A stretch of DNA of 64,000 nt from Clostridium beijerinckii HUN142 (lineage in GTDB: Bacteria > Bacillota > Clostridia > Clostridiales > Clostridiaceae), in assembly GCF_000621745.1 (NCBI RefSeq), contig NZ_JHXK01000011.1, forward strand, positions 62,001 to 126,000, in the 5' to 3' direction. The notes beneath the pieces were generated by a model. The model was not told the DNA's origin, ran no database searches, and saw only the letters and a program-made list of their open reading frames with translations. This document shows, piece by piece, positions 34,706 through 44,367 of the stretch (its first letter is position 1; the number at the start of each line of letters is the position of its first letter). The position numbers and the translations under genes are program-made.

Positions 34706-37700
34706 TTACCTATCCATTTTCCAATTAGCTGTAAAACCAGTCTTAGCTTCTAACGTTCTGTCCACATCATAAAGTATCTCGCTAAAGAATCTTTTGGGAA
34801 CCTTCATTGGTACAATTGTATTCTCATCAGTTACTTCATCATAAACATAGCTTCCTCTTTCGACTGTACTTGCTTTGTAGAAAACAAGTTCATAAATAGT
34901 AGTTTCTTCATCTTCATAACCAACTCCAAGATACTCAAATTGAAGCTCTGCACCTATTCCTATTTTTTCATCTTCCTTATAAAACTGATAATAGCATCCT
35001 GCATCTTGTATTGAACCTCTATACCATCCCATTTTAGTAAGCTTACCTACAAGTGAAAGCCCATTAATCTTAGTTCCAGCAAAACGTTCTATATTCTTCA
35101 TTTCCTTTTCTTCTTCAGTCACAGTATAAACTTTTCTTTGAAGCTGTGGGAAAGGCTGTACTATTTCATAATCTTCAAATTGCTGTTTCCAAGTTTCTAA
35201 TATTTCTGAATCAAGTTCTAAAGGGTGTACAAGTCCTATAAAAGAATTGTCTATAAGATTATATTCTTCCTCATCAACTGTATTAAAACTACCATCTTCC
35301 ATATATCTAAAGGTATCCTTTAGTTCTCCATCTTCATAAATACCCCATACCAAACCAAGAGAAAAATTATGCATTATAGGGTTTTCTACAAAAAGTTTTT
35401 CCCAATCTTTTTTCTTCCATAGTCTGTTTACTGCAAGAGCCATTTCTAGTCTTAAGCTTTGGGCTGAAACAATAGTTTTCATCTGTTTCTTTAAAGCTTT
35501 GAATTCATTTGCTGCCTCTTTAGCTTTTAGCTCATCATCAGATTTATTTGGTTTTGGCATAGTCTTAATTATTTTTCCAGTATTATCTGTAATCTTCAAA
35601 GAGAAATCTAAGCCTAAACTTACAGTAAAACTTCTGCTTCCAAAATCAAATACTCTTTCTCCCCTTTTGTCAAAACTTAAATCTGGTATTATTTTATCTG
35701 CTAAATCATCTTCAGTTAAATTAAACATCTTTGCTGCTGACACAAAAGCTTCTGCTGCTGCTTTTTTAATCTGTTTATGCTTAAATTTTCTAGCTATACT
35801 ATCTATTATTATCAAGGCATCATCACTGCCATTTAAAGCTAAAGCTTTTACCGCCTCACAAGCGATAGCTCCTCTTGAAGTTTTTGACCAAACATCTATT
35901 TGAGTTTTTAATGTGTTTACTACATTGAAGCCTCCAATTGCTGAAACTAGAGCTAGTACCCATTTTTGTTTTGTATCTGCACCATTATTAATCCAAAGGT
36001 TTAGAATTTCACTTCCAAGGGCATCTAAATCAGCCTTATTGCACATTTCTATTACCTTTTCTGCTATAAGATTTCGTTCTACCACATTTTCAAGAGAGTA
36101 TTTACTTATAATATAAGTTATTACATCCTTTGATAAAACATTTCCATCTTCATACTTTACGTCTGTGAAACCTTCTACAACCATCCATTCTGGTGCAGTA
36201 TACGAAGTTTTCTTGAGCCTCTCACTGCAGTAACTACTTATACTATTAGCACTTTCAAGTATTTTGGCGTCTAAATAATCTGCATTTACAATGTTTAAAA
36301 GTAAAATCTTAACTTTTTCATTTTTTTCTTTCTCCGCAAATTTTTCGATTTCTGCTTTAAATTCTCTCATATCAAAATTCATTAATATTTTGGCAGCAAT
36401 TTCTCGGGTTGCTGTCTTTTTGCTTGCTAATATCCATAAAACTTGCTTTTTGCATCCTTCATAAGAACTAAGTAGTCCTGCAATTTTATCTCTAATAAAC
36501 TTTGAATTATCTGATAAACTTCTAACTAAAATCTCAGAATATTTTTCCTTATTAACTTTAAATAAAGCCTCAAGTACAACTTCTTTTGACTCACCTTTTA
36601 AATCCTCTGCAATATTTATAATCTCAGTATTTTCTTCATGACATAACATTTTTAAATATTCCTTGGCTTTTGGATTTAAAACTGCATCAGCAACTAGAAT
36701 TAAGTGCTTTTCATTTATCCCTTCACTTAAAAGTTTTTTTGCAAAACTTATGTAACTTATATCATTATATCCAGTTACATATGATATAACTGAAGCTACT
36801 AAGGCATATTCTCCAATATTAACTGATATATATATAAATCTATGTATAATATCTCTAATTTCATCTATAGAATACATTAATTGAAAACAGAGACCATGAT
36901 ATCGCCATATATAACCACTATGTCCATCAAATTTCTCAGTCCTATGAAAAAAGTCCTCTAATAAATCTTCATTTTTGCCTTCTAATACATACTCTAGTAT
37001 TTTAGCTTTTTCTTTTCTCTCTAAAATTTCTAATGTTCTATCAGTACATATGAAAAGATTCAAAATTATTCCTATAACATTTTTTAAGTTTTCAAGATCT
37101 GCTTCTTCCTTAGAGTAGCTATAAATAAAATAAGCAAGTAAGAATACTTCTAAATCATGAAAATTATCTTGACCAAGCTTCTTTTTCTTTAAAGCTTCAA
37201 AAGTTTCTCTAAAAACTAAAGGTATTTCTTTTATCCTTTCTTCTATCTCTTCACGTATCTTCTTATTTTCTTCTCTAACATATATACTTATTAATCTATG
37301 TACATATAGCTTTTTATCAATATTAAATCTATTTGCAATATCATAACTTTGTGCTGTTTTATCATAAAAACAAATAAATTCTACTAATTCATAAAATAAC
37401 ATTCTTCTATTAGTGCTTTTACTAATGATATTGCTGACAACTTCCTTTAAATCCTCATTTTTATCGCAAGCATAAGAGAAAAAATCAATTAGAGCTGTTT
37501 GCTTATCTTTTAAATATTTATTTATATTATCTGCATCTTCAAAATTATGTTTTATAAATTCTTCTTCATTCTCTGGTAAACTACAGCCATTTTTAATTGC
37601 TAAGGCTGCTAATGACAATTTAGTAAACTCGTCTTCTGCTTCTAAAAAAGTTTTTGATAATATTTCCTTGTCTTCTGATACCATTTCTTCAACGATTGTA

Positions 37701-38101
37701 ATTACTTCTATTACATTTCTACGATAAAGACAATTTTTTATAAGCCATAATAGAAGCTTTTCTTTATGTTCCATAGGTTTTAAATAATTTACAGTTTTAG
37801 ATACAGAATAAAATCTTCCATTTATTATTTGAAAGAAGCTTTCTCCTCCTATAGCAAAGAATACATTTATTATTCTATTAAAAATTTCTTCTTTCTCTAT
37901 AAAACCGTCCATTAGCTTCCAAAAATCTGCTCTTATGTTATAGTGACTTCTAAGAGCCTTTTCCATATTATATTTATGAAATTCTTCTAAATTTAAAGAA
38001 TTTTCTTCACTTTCAATATAAGCTTTAATCTTTATAATTTCTTCATCTTTTATAGTACAGTTACAAAGCTTAACCTTTAGTAAATTTAATAATTCATCCA
38101 T
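34706..38101 (-). CDS. DUF4132 protein, paralogue II (YehI-like)
   Basis: A 1131-aa soluble protein, paralogous to 26095-29601. The last 350 residues share DUF4132 blocks: NPIMHNFSLGLVWGIYEDGE, SFNTVDEEEYNLIDNSFIGL, VHPLELDSEILETWKQQFEDYE, ERFAGTKINGLSLVGKLTKMG, and KRFFSEILYDVDRTL at the end. HEAT-like helical units occur around 540-690. The N-terminal third differs almost completely from paralogue I. Start ATG 38101 is preceded by GGGGGAAAAATAA. It is the first gene of the 24.6-kb minus-strand run; nothing lies upstream on that strand for at least 450 nt, so the run probably starts here. Confidence 0.85.
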   Translation of the reverse strand: MDELLNLLKVKLCNCTIKDEEIIKIKAYIESEENSLNLEEFHKYNMEKALRSHYNIRADFWKLMDGFIEKEEIFNRIINVFFAIGGESFFQIINGRFYSVSKTVNYLKPMEHKEKLLLWLIKNCLYRRNVIEVITIVEEMVSEDKEILSKTFLEAEDEFTKLSLAALAIKNGCSLPENEEEFIKHNFEDADNINKYLKDKQTALIDFFSYACDKNEDLKEVVSNIISKSTNRRMLFYELVEFICFYDKTAQSYDIANRFNIDKKLYVHRLISIYVREENKKIREEIEERIKEIPLVFRETFEALKKKKLGQDNFHDLEVFLLAYFIYSYSKEEADLENLKNVIGIILNLFICTDRTLEILERKEKAKILEYVLEGKNEDLLEDFFHRTEKFDGHSGYIWRYHGLCFQLMYSIDEIRDIIHRFIYISVNIGEYALVASVISYVTGYNDISYISFAKKLLSEGINEKHLILVADAVLNPKAKEYLKMLCHEENTEIINIAEDLKGESKEVVLEALFKVNKEKYSEILVRSLSDNSKFIRDKIAGLLSSYEGCKKQVLWILASKKTATREIAAKILMNFDMREFKAEIEKFAEKEKNEKVKILLLNIVNADYLDAKILESANSISSYCSERLKKTSYTAPEWMVVEGFTDVKYEDGNVLSKDVITYIISKYSLENVVERNLIAEKVIEMCNKADLDALGSEILNLWINNGADTKQKWVLALVSAIGGFNVVNTLKTQIDVWSKTSRGAIACEAVKALALNGSDDALIIIDSIARKFKHKQIKKAAAEAFVSAAKMFNLTEDDLADKIIPDLSFDKRGERVFDFGSRSFTVSLGLDFSLKITDNTGKIIKTMPKPNKSDDELKAKEAANEFKALKKQMKTIVSAQSLRLEMALAVNRLWKKKDWEKLFVENPIMHNFSLGLVWGIYEDGELKDTFRYMEDGSFNTVDEEEYNLIDNSFIGLVHPLELDSEILETWKQQFEDYEIVQPFPQLQRKVYTVTEEEKEMKNIERFAGTKINGLSLVGKLTKMGWYRGSIQDAGCYYQFYKEDEKIGIGAELQFEYLGVGYEDEETTIYELVFYKASTVERGSYVYDEVTDENTIVPMKVPKRFFSEILYDVDRTLEAKTGFTANWKMDR

Positions 38102-38555
38102 TTATTTTTCCCCCATTTATTTATTCTAAAATTTAAAATAAATCTTATTTCAGCGAACTATATTCATAAGTTCAAGTTTAATCTGAGATATTTATATGAA
38201 TAAAATTATACCATACCTTTCTATTTATCATAATAATTGTAGTTTAAACTAAAATATGTTAAATTGTTCTTTCTTAAATTCTCAATGGTTTTCCTATAAA
38301 TTTCTATATAGTTTGTCTTGTTTAAAAATAGCATGTCTATAGTAAGTTCAGTAAGTTTTACGAAATAAATGTGCATTATTACTCAATCAAAGCCTCATTA
38401 TCACTTAATATTTGATTATCGATGATTCCATTATGTAACATCCATTTAATTACTACCTTTTTAACACATGTAAACTTTACCATAATTGATAAAAATGGTA
38501 TAATTTAAGACATAATAATTAATATACATTGTTAAAGAGTTAAGGGGGAGTTTTT
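38102..38555. other. Divergent intergenic region
   Basis: Contains promoters of the DUF4132 run (minus strand) and of glycerol dehydrogenase (38476-38504). No gene or strong structure seen elsewhere. Confidence 0.5.
38476..38504 (+). promoter_or_regulatory. Promoter of glycerol dehydrogenase
   Basis: TTTACC (38476-38481), 17-nt spacer, perfect TATAAT (38499-38504), 52 nt before the ATG. No operator-like palindrome is obvious. Confidence 0.75.
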
Positions 38556-39647
38556 ATGGCAAAAATTATGATTGCACCAAGTAAATACATTCAAGGTAAT
38601 GGTGAATTAAAAAATATTGCAGAATACGTATCTGTACTTGGTGAAAAAGCATTATGCTTGATTAGTGAAAGTGGCTTAAAAAGGGTAAAAGATACTATAG
38701 ACAAAAGTTTTGAGACTGAAAATATAGGTGTAAAATATGATTTATTTAACGAAGAATGCTCTATAACTGAAGTAAATCGTATTATCAAAATTTGTGATGA
38801 AAATCAATTAACTGTTCTCATTGGTATTGGCGGTGGAAAAATTATTGATACTATTAAGGCTGTTGGATATTATGCAAATCTTCCTGTTGTAATTGTACCT
38901 ACCATAGCTGCTACAGATGCTCCATGCAGTGCTTTATCAGTTTTATATACTGATGATGGCGTCTTTGATAAATACTTATTCTTAAAGCAAAATCCTAATA
39001 TAGTTTTGGTTGATACTGGTATTATTGCAAAAGCTCCAGTTCGTCTTTTAGTATCTGGTATGGGTGATGCCTTAGCGACATATTTTGAAGCAAGAGCTTG
39101 TGAAAAATCCAATGCTGGAACATGTGCTTTTGGTACTACTACTATTACAGCTCAAGCATTAGCTAGACTATGCTATGATACATTAATTACTGAAGGATAT
39201 AAGGCAAAACTTGCTGTAGAAGAAGGAGTTTGTACAAAATCAGTAGAAAAAATAGTTGAAGCTAATACTCTTCTTAGTGGTCTTGGATTTGAAAGCGGTG
39301 GTATTGCAGCTGCTCATGCTATCCATAATGGTTTAACTGTATTGCCAGCTTGCCATCATATGTACCACGGTGAAAAAGTTGCATTTGGTACATTAGCTCA
39401 ATTAGTACTTGAAAATGCTCCAATGGATGAAATTGAAGAAGTATTAGATTTCTGTACTAGGGTTGGTCTTCCAGTTACTTTAAAACAATTAGGTATCGAT
39501 GAAATAAAACCAGAAGAAATTATGGAAGTTGCAAGAGCTGCTACTTCAAAAGAAGATACTGCACATAACATGCCATTTGAAGTTACCCCTGAAGATGTTT
39601 ACGCTGCTATTTTAACAGCTAACAAATTAGGACATGAATACATGTAA
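38556..39647 (+). CDS. gldA: Glycerol dehydrogenase (NAD-dependent)
   Basis: A 363-aa iron/zinc-containing alcohol dehydrogenase of the glycerol type, oxidising glycerol to dihydroxyacetone with NAD. The nucleotide-binding GIGGGKIIDT (90-99) and VPTIAATDAPCSALSV are characteristic; metal ligands are D171 (GMGDALATY), H254 (AAAHAIHNGL) and H271 (YHGEKVAFG). Length is standard. ATG 38556 follows AAGGGGGAG. It is monocistronic, ending at a clear terminator. It fits physiologically with the glycerophosphodiester uptake operon, but the genes are 26 kb apart. Confidence 0.95.
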   Translation: MAKIMIAPSKYIQGNGELKNIAEYVSVLGEKALCLISESGLKRVKDTIDKSFETENIGVKYDLFNEECSITEVNRIIKICDENQLTVLIGIGGGKIIDTIKAVGYYANLPVVIVPTIAATDAPCSALSVLYTDDGVFDKYLFLKQNPNIVLVDTGIIAKAPVRLLVSGMGDALATYFEARACEKSNAGTCAFGTTTITAQALARLCYDTLITEGYKAKLAVEEGVCTKSVEKIVEANTLLSGLGFESGGIAAAHAIHNGLTVLPACHHMYHGEKVAFGTLAQLVLENAPMDEIEEVLDFCTRVGLPVTLKQLGIDEIKPEEIMEVARAATSKEDTAHNMPFEVTPEDVYAAILTANKLGHEYM

Positions 39648-39772
39648 GAATTAAAAAACTGTAGGCGGATAAGATTTCTTTTTTGTTCTTTTTGGAATAT
39701 AAAAATTATTCAATAAATTTTTTTAAGTTGTCTATAGGTTTTACTAGAATATAAATTCCTATAAAATAAAAA

Positions 39773-39812
39773 AAGGCTTAAAGTAAGTAAATATTTGCTC
39801 ACTTTAAGTCTT
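39773..39812 (+). terminator. Intrinsic terminator of gldA
   Basis: AAGGCTTAAAGT pairs with ACTTTAAGTCTT (one G-U pair) around a 16-nt loop, followed by TCTTTATATT. Confidence 0.75.
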
Positions 39813-39828
39813 CTTTATATTAGCCTAA

Positions 39829-40090
39829 ACACATCTTTCAGAAATTTTATATATATTATTTAAACATTCATTAGTTAAATCTTCAACTTTATTCTTAATT
39901 TATTCATACTTAAGTTTTATAACACCGTATGTTTCTTTAATAGCTGATTCTGGCAAAATATCATGGAACAGATTAATTAAAAAAGTCTTACATATTAAAT
40001 CGATTTCCGCCTTAGGATAAGACATACCATCTTTCTCAGCTCAGACTGAAAGCATCTATAAATTCGTTTGAGCAAATTCACTCCTACGAT
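39829..40090 (-). pseudogene. Heavily decayed regulator-like gene (possibly TetR C-terminus)
   Basis: On the minus strand one frame reads MSYPKAEIDLICKTFLINLF and HDILPESAIKETYGVIKLKYE, then an in-frame TAA, then IKNKVEDLTNECLNNIYKISE to a stop. Upstream the frame has further stops. The pattern resembles the helical C-terminal ligand domain of TetR-family regulators, but no DNA-binding part is left. Confidence 0.35.
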
Positions 40091-40205
40091 TACTACATTC
40101 ATTTCCAGAAAAGATGTATAGGTTCCTAAAAATTAAAATCTGTAGCATATCACCTCTTAGTTCATAAACTACTTATATGAAAAACTATAATGTAAAGGAG
40201 TAATT

Positions 40206-40922
40206 ATGCATAATGGTTATTTGAGGGATGATATGGCAACTCCCAGTATTGTTTCTTTAGTACGTGGAGATGTAAATGGTGATGGAATACCTGATAATGT
40301 GTATTTAACAGGTATAAAAACATCAGATAGTCCATTTACTCAAAACATTACCCTTGTAATACAGGATGGAAAAACAAGCAGATTTATAAGCGTTCCTCTC
40401 ATTGACAATTCAGAATATAGTCCAAAGCTTTCTTTAGGTAAATTTACCGATAATGGTATATATGATATTTTCATAAGTATTAATTCAGGTGGAAGTGGCG
40501 GAATAATGTATTACTATATTTATTCCTTTATAGACAATAATCCACAATTGCTGTTTGATTTTAATTCATACAATGAGGAATACGACTATAATGTTACTTA
40601 TAAGGATAACTATAAGGTTGAGGTTGTCAGTAGACAAAATGATAAAAACTACATTATAGATATATCCAATAGTAGAGATGATGAATATTTACATGAAATA
40701 TATTATGAGAACGGTAAGCTTAAAAGTCCAATTAGTGGATTTGTAAATCCTTTGAGTGGCTTATATCCAGTAGATTTTGATTCAAATAATGTTTATGAGC
40801 TGCTAGCCTATCAAAGGATAGCTGGAAGATATAACGCAGATTCTTTAGGTTATGTTTTAAATACCCTAAAGTGGAAGAATAATATGTTTATTTTAGATAA
40901 TCAGTATGTGGCAATTTTTTAA
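40206..40922 (+). CDS. FG-GAP/VCBS-like protein of unknown role
   Basis: A 238-aa protein with the calcium-binding-like VRGDVNGDGIPDNVYLTG (18-36) and similar beta-propeller elements (GKFTDNGIYDIFISINSGGSGG, PVDFDSNNVYELLAYQ). No signal peptide is visible, so it is either cytoplasmic or exported by another route. Similar proteins are common in clostridia. ATG 40206 follows GTAAAGGAGTAATT. Single gene. Confidence 0.65.
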   Translation: MHNGYLRDDMATPSIVSLVRGDVNGDGIPDNVYLTGIKTSDSPFTQNITLVIQDGKTSRFISVPLIDNSEYSPKLSLGKFTDNGIYDIFISINSGGSGGIMYYYIYSFIDNNPQLLFDFNSYNEEYDYNVTYKDNYKVEVVSRQNDKNYIIDISNSRDDEYLHEIYYENGKLKSPISGFVNPLSGLYPVDFDSNNVYELLAYQRIAGRYNADSLGYVLNTLKWKNNMFILDNQYVAIF

Positions 40923-41295
40923 TAACACCACTTATTGATTCAAACTATGTACATCCCTTTTTTTCTTAATAAGCTACGCTTTGGTTGATATAATATAATC
41001 ATATCTATGACTACAATGTGGATATAGATATGATTAAATATAATACTTATGTGCTATCTATATTTTGTAAAACATGCCATCAAAAAACATTTCGTCCTTT
41101 TAAATTCTTAACTTTTTAAATTGTGAAAAAGTTTTATTTAAAACAATGTTCCTTTAAGAGAATATCATACAATATATCTTTCACAAATGTTTATAAACTT
41201 CCGAATCTATGATACAATCAAGTGTAAAATTCTACGATATATAACATAATATAAATGATTATAAAATTTAATCATATGAAAAACGAGGTAATAAA
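40923..41295. other. Intergenic stretch with a 13-bp hairpin
   Basis: No gene. Contains the hairpin at 40996-41036 and, near 41255-41275, a small stem (ATGATT/AATCAT) just before the ABC-F ribosome binding site that could influence its translation. Confidence 0.45.
40996..41036. terminator. Perfect 13-bp hairpin
   Basis: TAATCATATCTAT pairs with ATAGATATGATTA around a 15-nt loop. It lacks a T run. It may terminate the upstream gene or be a binding palindrome. Confidence 0.45.
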
Positions 41296-43035
41296 ATGAT
41301 AAAAATTGATAACTTGTCGTACTCATTTCCAAATAAGGATCTATATCATAATATTTCATTTACTTTAGAAAATGATCAGCATTGTGCTTTTATAGGTTCT
41401 AGTGGTAGTGGAAAAAGTACACTAATAGATATAATCATGGATCCTGAGAACTATATGTTTGATGGTACTCTAGAGATTGATCCAAATTGCAGGATTGGAT
41501 ATGTGAGTCAGTTCTGTGAGGTAGACAACACAAAAGAAACAACAGTTTTCGAATATTTATGTGAAGATTATATTAAACTACAAAATGAGATAACTTCTAT
41601 TTGTAGCTTAATGGAAACCTCTTCTGATATTGATGCCCTACTAGAAAAATATCAGGAAGCTTTAGATGCTCTTGACGTAATCGGTGGAGATGATTTTGAA
41701 AGCACTCTTAGTAAGAAATTAAATCTTGCAAACCTAAGTAAACTTAAGGATTCAAAGATATCTGATTTAAGTGGTGGAGAATTTAAGCTTATCCAAGTAA
41801 TTAGGGAAATGCTTAATAGTCCAGACTTAATGATTATGGATGAACCTGATGTATTTTTAGACTTTGAAAATCTTAATTCTCTTAAAAACCTAATAAATTC
41901 TCATAAGGGAATAATGTTAGTTATTACTCACAATAGATATCTATTAAATAATTGTTTTAATAAAATTATTCATCTAGAAAATCATGAACTCCAAGAATTT
42001 GATGGAAGCTATATAGACTATAACTTCACATTGCTTCAAACTAAAATCGAGCTTCAAGAACTGTCTGTTGCTGATGATGAAGAAATTGAGAGAAATGAAC
42101 GCATAATAAAGCGACTAAGAGATAGAGCTGAAGTTACAGGGGAAACTGCTGCTGGAAGGTATCTAAAAGGTAAAATGAAATTCCTAGAAAGATTAGAAGC
42201 ACGTAGAATAAAAAGACCTTTTGTTGAGATTAAGCAGCCTTATATCCGTTTAACTACTAACAATCAAGTTGAAGAAAAAGTAGCTCTAAAAGTTAACAAT
42301 TATAGTGCTGGCTTTGATGAGATACTTTTAGAAAATGTTAATTTTGAGATTAAATCTAACGATAAAGTAGCTATTGTTGGGTTAAATGGTACTGGAAAAA
42401 CTACTTTGCTTAGAGACATCTATAAAAATGGCAACCCTGCTATTGAAATAGATTCTGAAATTGAAGTTGCATATTTATCACAGCTTCAAGGAGAAATATT
42501 AAATGAGTCTAATACAATACTTGAAGAATTCCTAGATGCAGGATTTAAAACTTATGATGATGTTGAAACTTACATTTCAAACTATGATTTTGAAGAAGAA
42601 AGAATCAACCAAAAAATAAAAGATTTATCTGGTGGAGAGAAAAATATACTTCAACTAGCTAAAATTTCTGCAAGCAAAGCAAATATGCTGCTTTTAGATG
42701 AGCCAACAAGCCATTTAGATATATATTCACAAATGGCCCTTGAAGAAGCCATAGAAAAATATAATGGTGCTATTTTAATGATATCTCATGATTACTATTC
42801 TATAATTAATTGCGTAGATTATGTTTTACTCATTGAAGATAAAACAATCAGAAAAATGAATATGAGAAAATTTAGAAAGATGATTTATGCGAAATACTTT
42901 GATAAAGACTATTTAGAAATTGAACAAAAGAAAAGAGATTTAGAAATGAAAATAGCCATCTCTCTAAGAAACACAGATTTTGAACGTGCAAAAGCCTTAT
43001 CTGAAGAGTTAGAAGCACTGATTAAATCGCTTTAA
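41296..43035 (+). CDS. ABC-F family ATPase
   Basis: A 579-aa cytoplasmic protein with two ABC cassettes and no membrane segments, as in ribosome-acting ABC-F proteins. Cassette 1 has GSSGSGKST (34-42), signature LSGGEF and a Walker B reading MDEPDVFLDFENL; cassette 2 has GLNGTGKTT, LSGGEKN and LLLDEPTSHLD. The usual DEPTNHLD of the first cassette is changed to DEPDVFLD. A charged linker (about 240-310) joins them, and a helical extension closes the protein. ABC-F proteins act on the ribosome in translation control or antibiotic protection; which one cannot be told here. ATG 41296 follows ACGAGGTAATAAA. Confidence 0.9.
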   Translation: MIKIDNLSYSFPNKDLYHNISFTLENDQHCAFIGSSGSGKSTLIDIIMDPENYMFDGTLEIDPNCRIGYVSQFCEVDNTKETTVFEYLCEDYIKLQNEITSICSLMETSSDIDALLEKYQEALDALDVIGGDDFESTLSKKLNLANLSKLKDSKISDLSGGEFKLIQVIREMLNSPDLMIMDEPDVFLDFENLNSLKNLINSHKGIMLVITHNRYLLNNCFNKIIHLENHELQEFDGSYIDYNFTLLQTKIELQELSVADDEEIERNERIIKRLRDRAEVTGETAAGRYLKGKMKFLERLEARRIKRPFVEIKQPYIRLTTNNQVEEKVALKVNNYSAGFDEILLENVNFEIKSNDKVAIVGLNGTGKTTLLRDIYKNGNPAIEIDSEIEVAYLSQLQGEILNESNTILEEFLDAGFKTYDDVETYISNYDFEEERINQKIKDLSGGEKNILQLAKISASKANMLLLDEPTSHLDIYSQMALEEAIEKYNGAILMISHDYYSIINCVDYVLLIEDKTIRKMNMRKFRKMIYAKYFDKDYLEIEQKKRDLEMKIAISLRNTDFERAKALSEELEALIKSL

Positions 43036-43138
43036 TCATGATAAAAAATGGTATCTCACTAACATATATTCTTCTTTAAAAGGGCAGATTAACTACATAT
43101 AATCAAATTAATTTTAAATATCATAAAAGAGGTGTACT

Positions 43139-44068
43139 ATGATAGCGGAAAAAAAGCTCGCAGAAAAGCGATTAACAGAAGCTTATAAGAATGCTAAAAT
43201 TGAATATTTTGATAACAACTCTAAATACATATTTTTCAGTGATTGCCATAGAGGTGATGGTACACCCTCTGATGAATTTGCAAAAAATCAAAATATCTTT
43301 TTATTCGCATTAGAATTCTATTTTAATAATGGATATACTTATGTTGAAGTTGGGGATGGAGATGAACTTTGGGAACACTCTAACTTTAAACATATAAGAC
43401 TTGCACATGATGAAGTATATGCTCTATTAAAAAAATTCTTTGATTCTGATAGATTGATTATGTTATATGGTAATCATAATGTACACTTAAAATATAGCAA
43501 TTTTGTAGAAAAGAATTATTATAAATTCTACGATGAATATAACGAAGAAGAAATAGAGTTGTTTCCTGGGATTACACCATATGAGGCAGTAGTCTTTAAA
43601 CATAAAAATACTGAACAGGAAATACTAACTGTTCATGGTCATCAGGGAGACAGAATGAATGACAATTTGTGGCGTTTTAATATGCTTACAGTAAGATATT
43701 TTTGGAAATTTCTTCACTCAATAGGATTCATAAATCCTGCAAGCCCTGTAAAGAGTTCCGAAAAGATTCATAAAATCGAGCGTATTTATAGTCATTGGAT
43801 TAAAATGAACAAAATTATGATCATCTGCGGACATACTCATAGACCCCATTTTCCAAAAGTTAAGGAGTTGCCTTACTTCAATGACGGATCATGTGTTAGA
43901 GCAAGCGGGATACAAGGCATTGAAATAGTAGATGGAAAAATAATGTTGATTGAATGGAGAATCAGAACTGATTCAGAGGGTGTTCTTCATATAAAAAGAA
44001 AAATATTAAGAGGTCCAGAGCAAATTGAAAAATTTGATCTAAGAAATAATAAAACAAGTATGAAATAA
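43139..44068 (+). CDS. Metallophosphoesterase
   Basis: A 309-aa cytoplasmic calcineurin-like phosphoesterase. Motifs: FFSDCHRGDG (D and H ligands, about 32-40), GDGDELWEHS (about 78-87), GNHN (about 120-123), HGHQGDRMND and GHTHRPHF. Many homologues are called UDP-2,3-diacylglucosamine-like hydrolases, but the substrate here is unknown. ATG 43139 follows AAAGAGGTGTACT. Close behind the ABC-F gene (104 nt) and possibly co-transcribed. Confidence 0.85.
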   Translation: MIAEKKLAEKRLTEAYKNAKIEYFDNNSKYIFFSDCHRGDGTPSDEFAKNQNIFLFALEFYFNNGYTYVEVGDGDELWEHSNFKHIRLAHDEVYALLKKFFDSDRLIMLYGNHNVHLKYSNFVEKNYYKFYDEYNEEEIELFPGITPYEAVVFKHKNTEQEILTVHGHQGDRMNDNLWRFNMLTVRYFWKFLHSIGFINPASPVKSSEKIHKIERIYSHWIKMNKIMIICGHTHRPHFPKVKELPYFNDGSCVRASGIQGIEIVDGKIMLIEWRIRTDSEGVLHIKRKILRGPEQIEKFDLRNNKTSMK

Positions 44069-44109
44069 ACCATAACATCATCAAGTTTTTCTAAAACATG
44101 TTATTTATT

Positions 44110-44148
44110 AAAGCTGAGACTTTCTAAATAAAAGAAAATATCAGCTTT
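44110..44148 (+). terminator. Hairpin after the phosphoesterase gene
   Basis: AAAGCTGA pairs with TCAGCTTT, inner CTTTCT/AAGAAA adds to it. The T run afterwards is weak. Confidence 0.5.
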
Positions 44149-44150
44149 AT

Positions 44151-44284
44151 AAAACTACTAATTTACTGACTGCTGCTTAATCTTAAGAATTCCCTACAAT
44201 TTTATTATGATCTACACCAGCTTTATTTAAAAGTTGTTTCACTGATTCACTTTTTACATTAAACAAAGTATTTTTACATACATA
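44151..44284 (-). repeat. Duplicated 3' end of the BspA-like gene
   Basis: About 130 nt closely match 46378-46512, the last coding part and downstream flank of the LRR surface protein, including the sequence coding for the terminal KIVGNS. It is a detached copy without the rest of the gene, 2.2 kb from its parent, on the same strand. Confidence 0.75.
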
Positions 44285-44367
44285 AAATATACTACAATAT
44301 ATGCTCTTCTATCTTCATCCAATTTTATAAATTAGATTTCTACTTAAATTTTATAATTTTCTCACTA

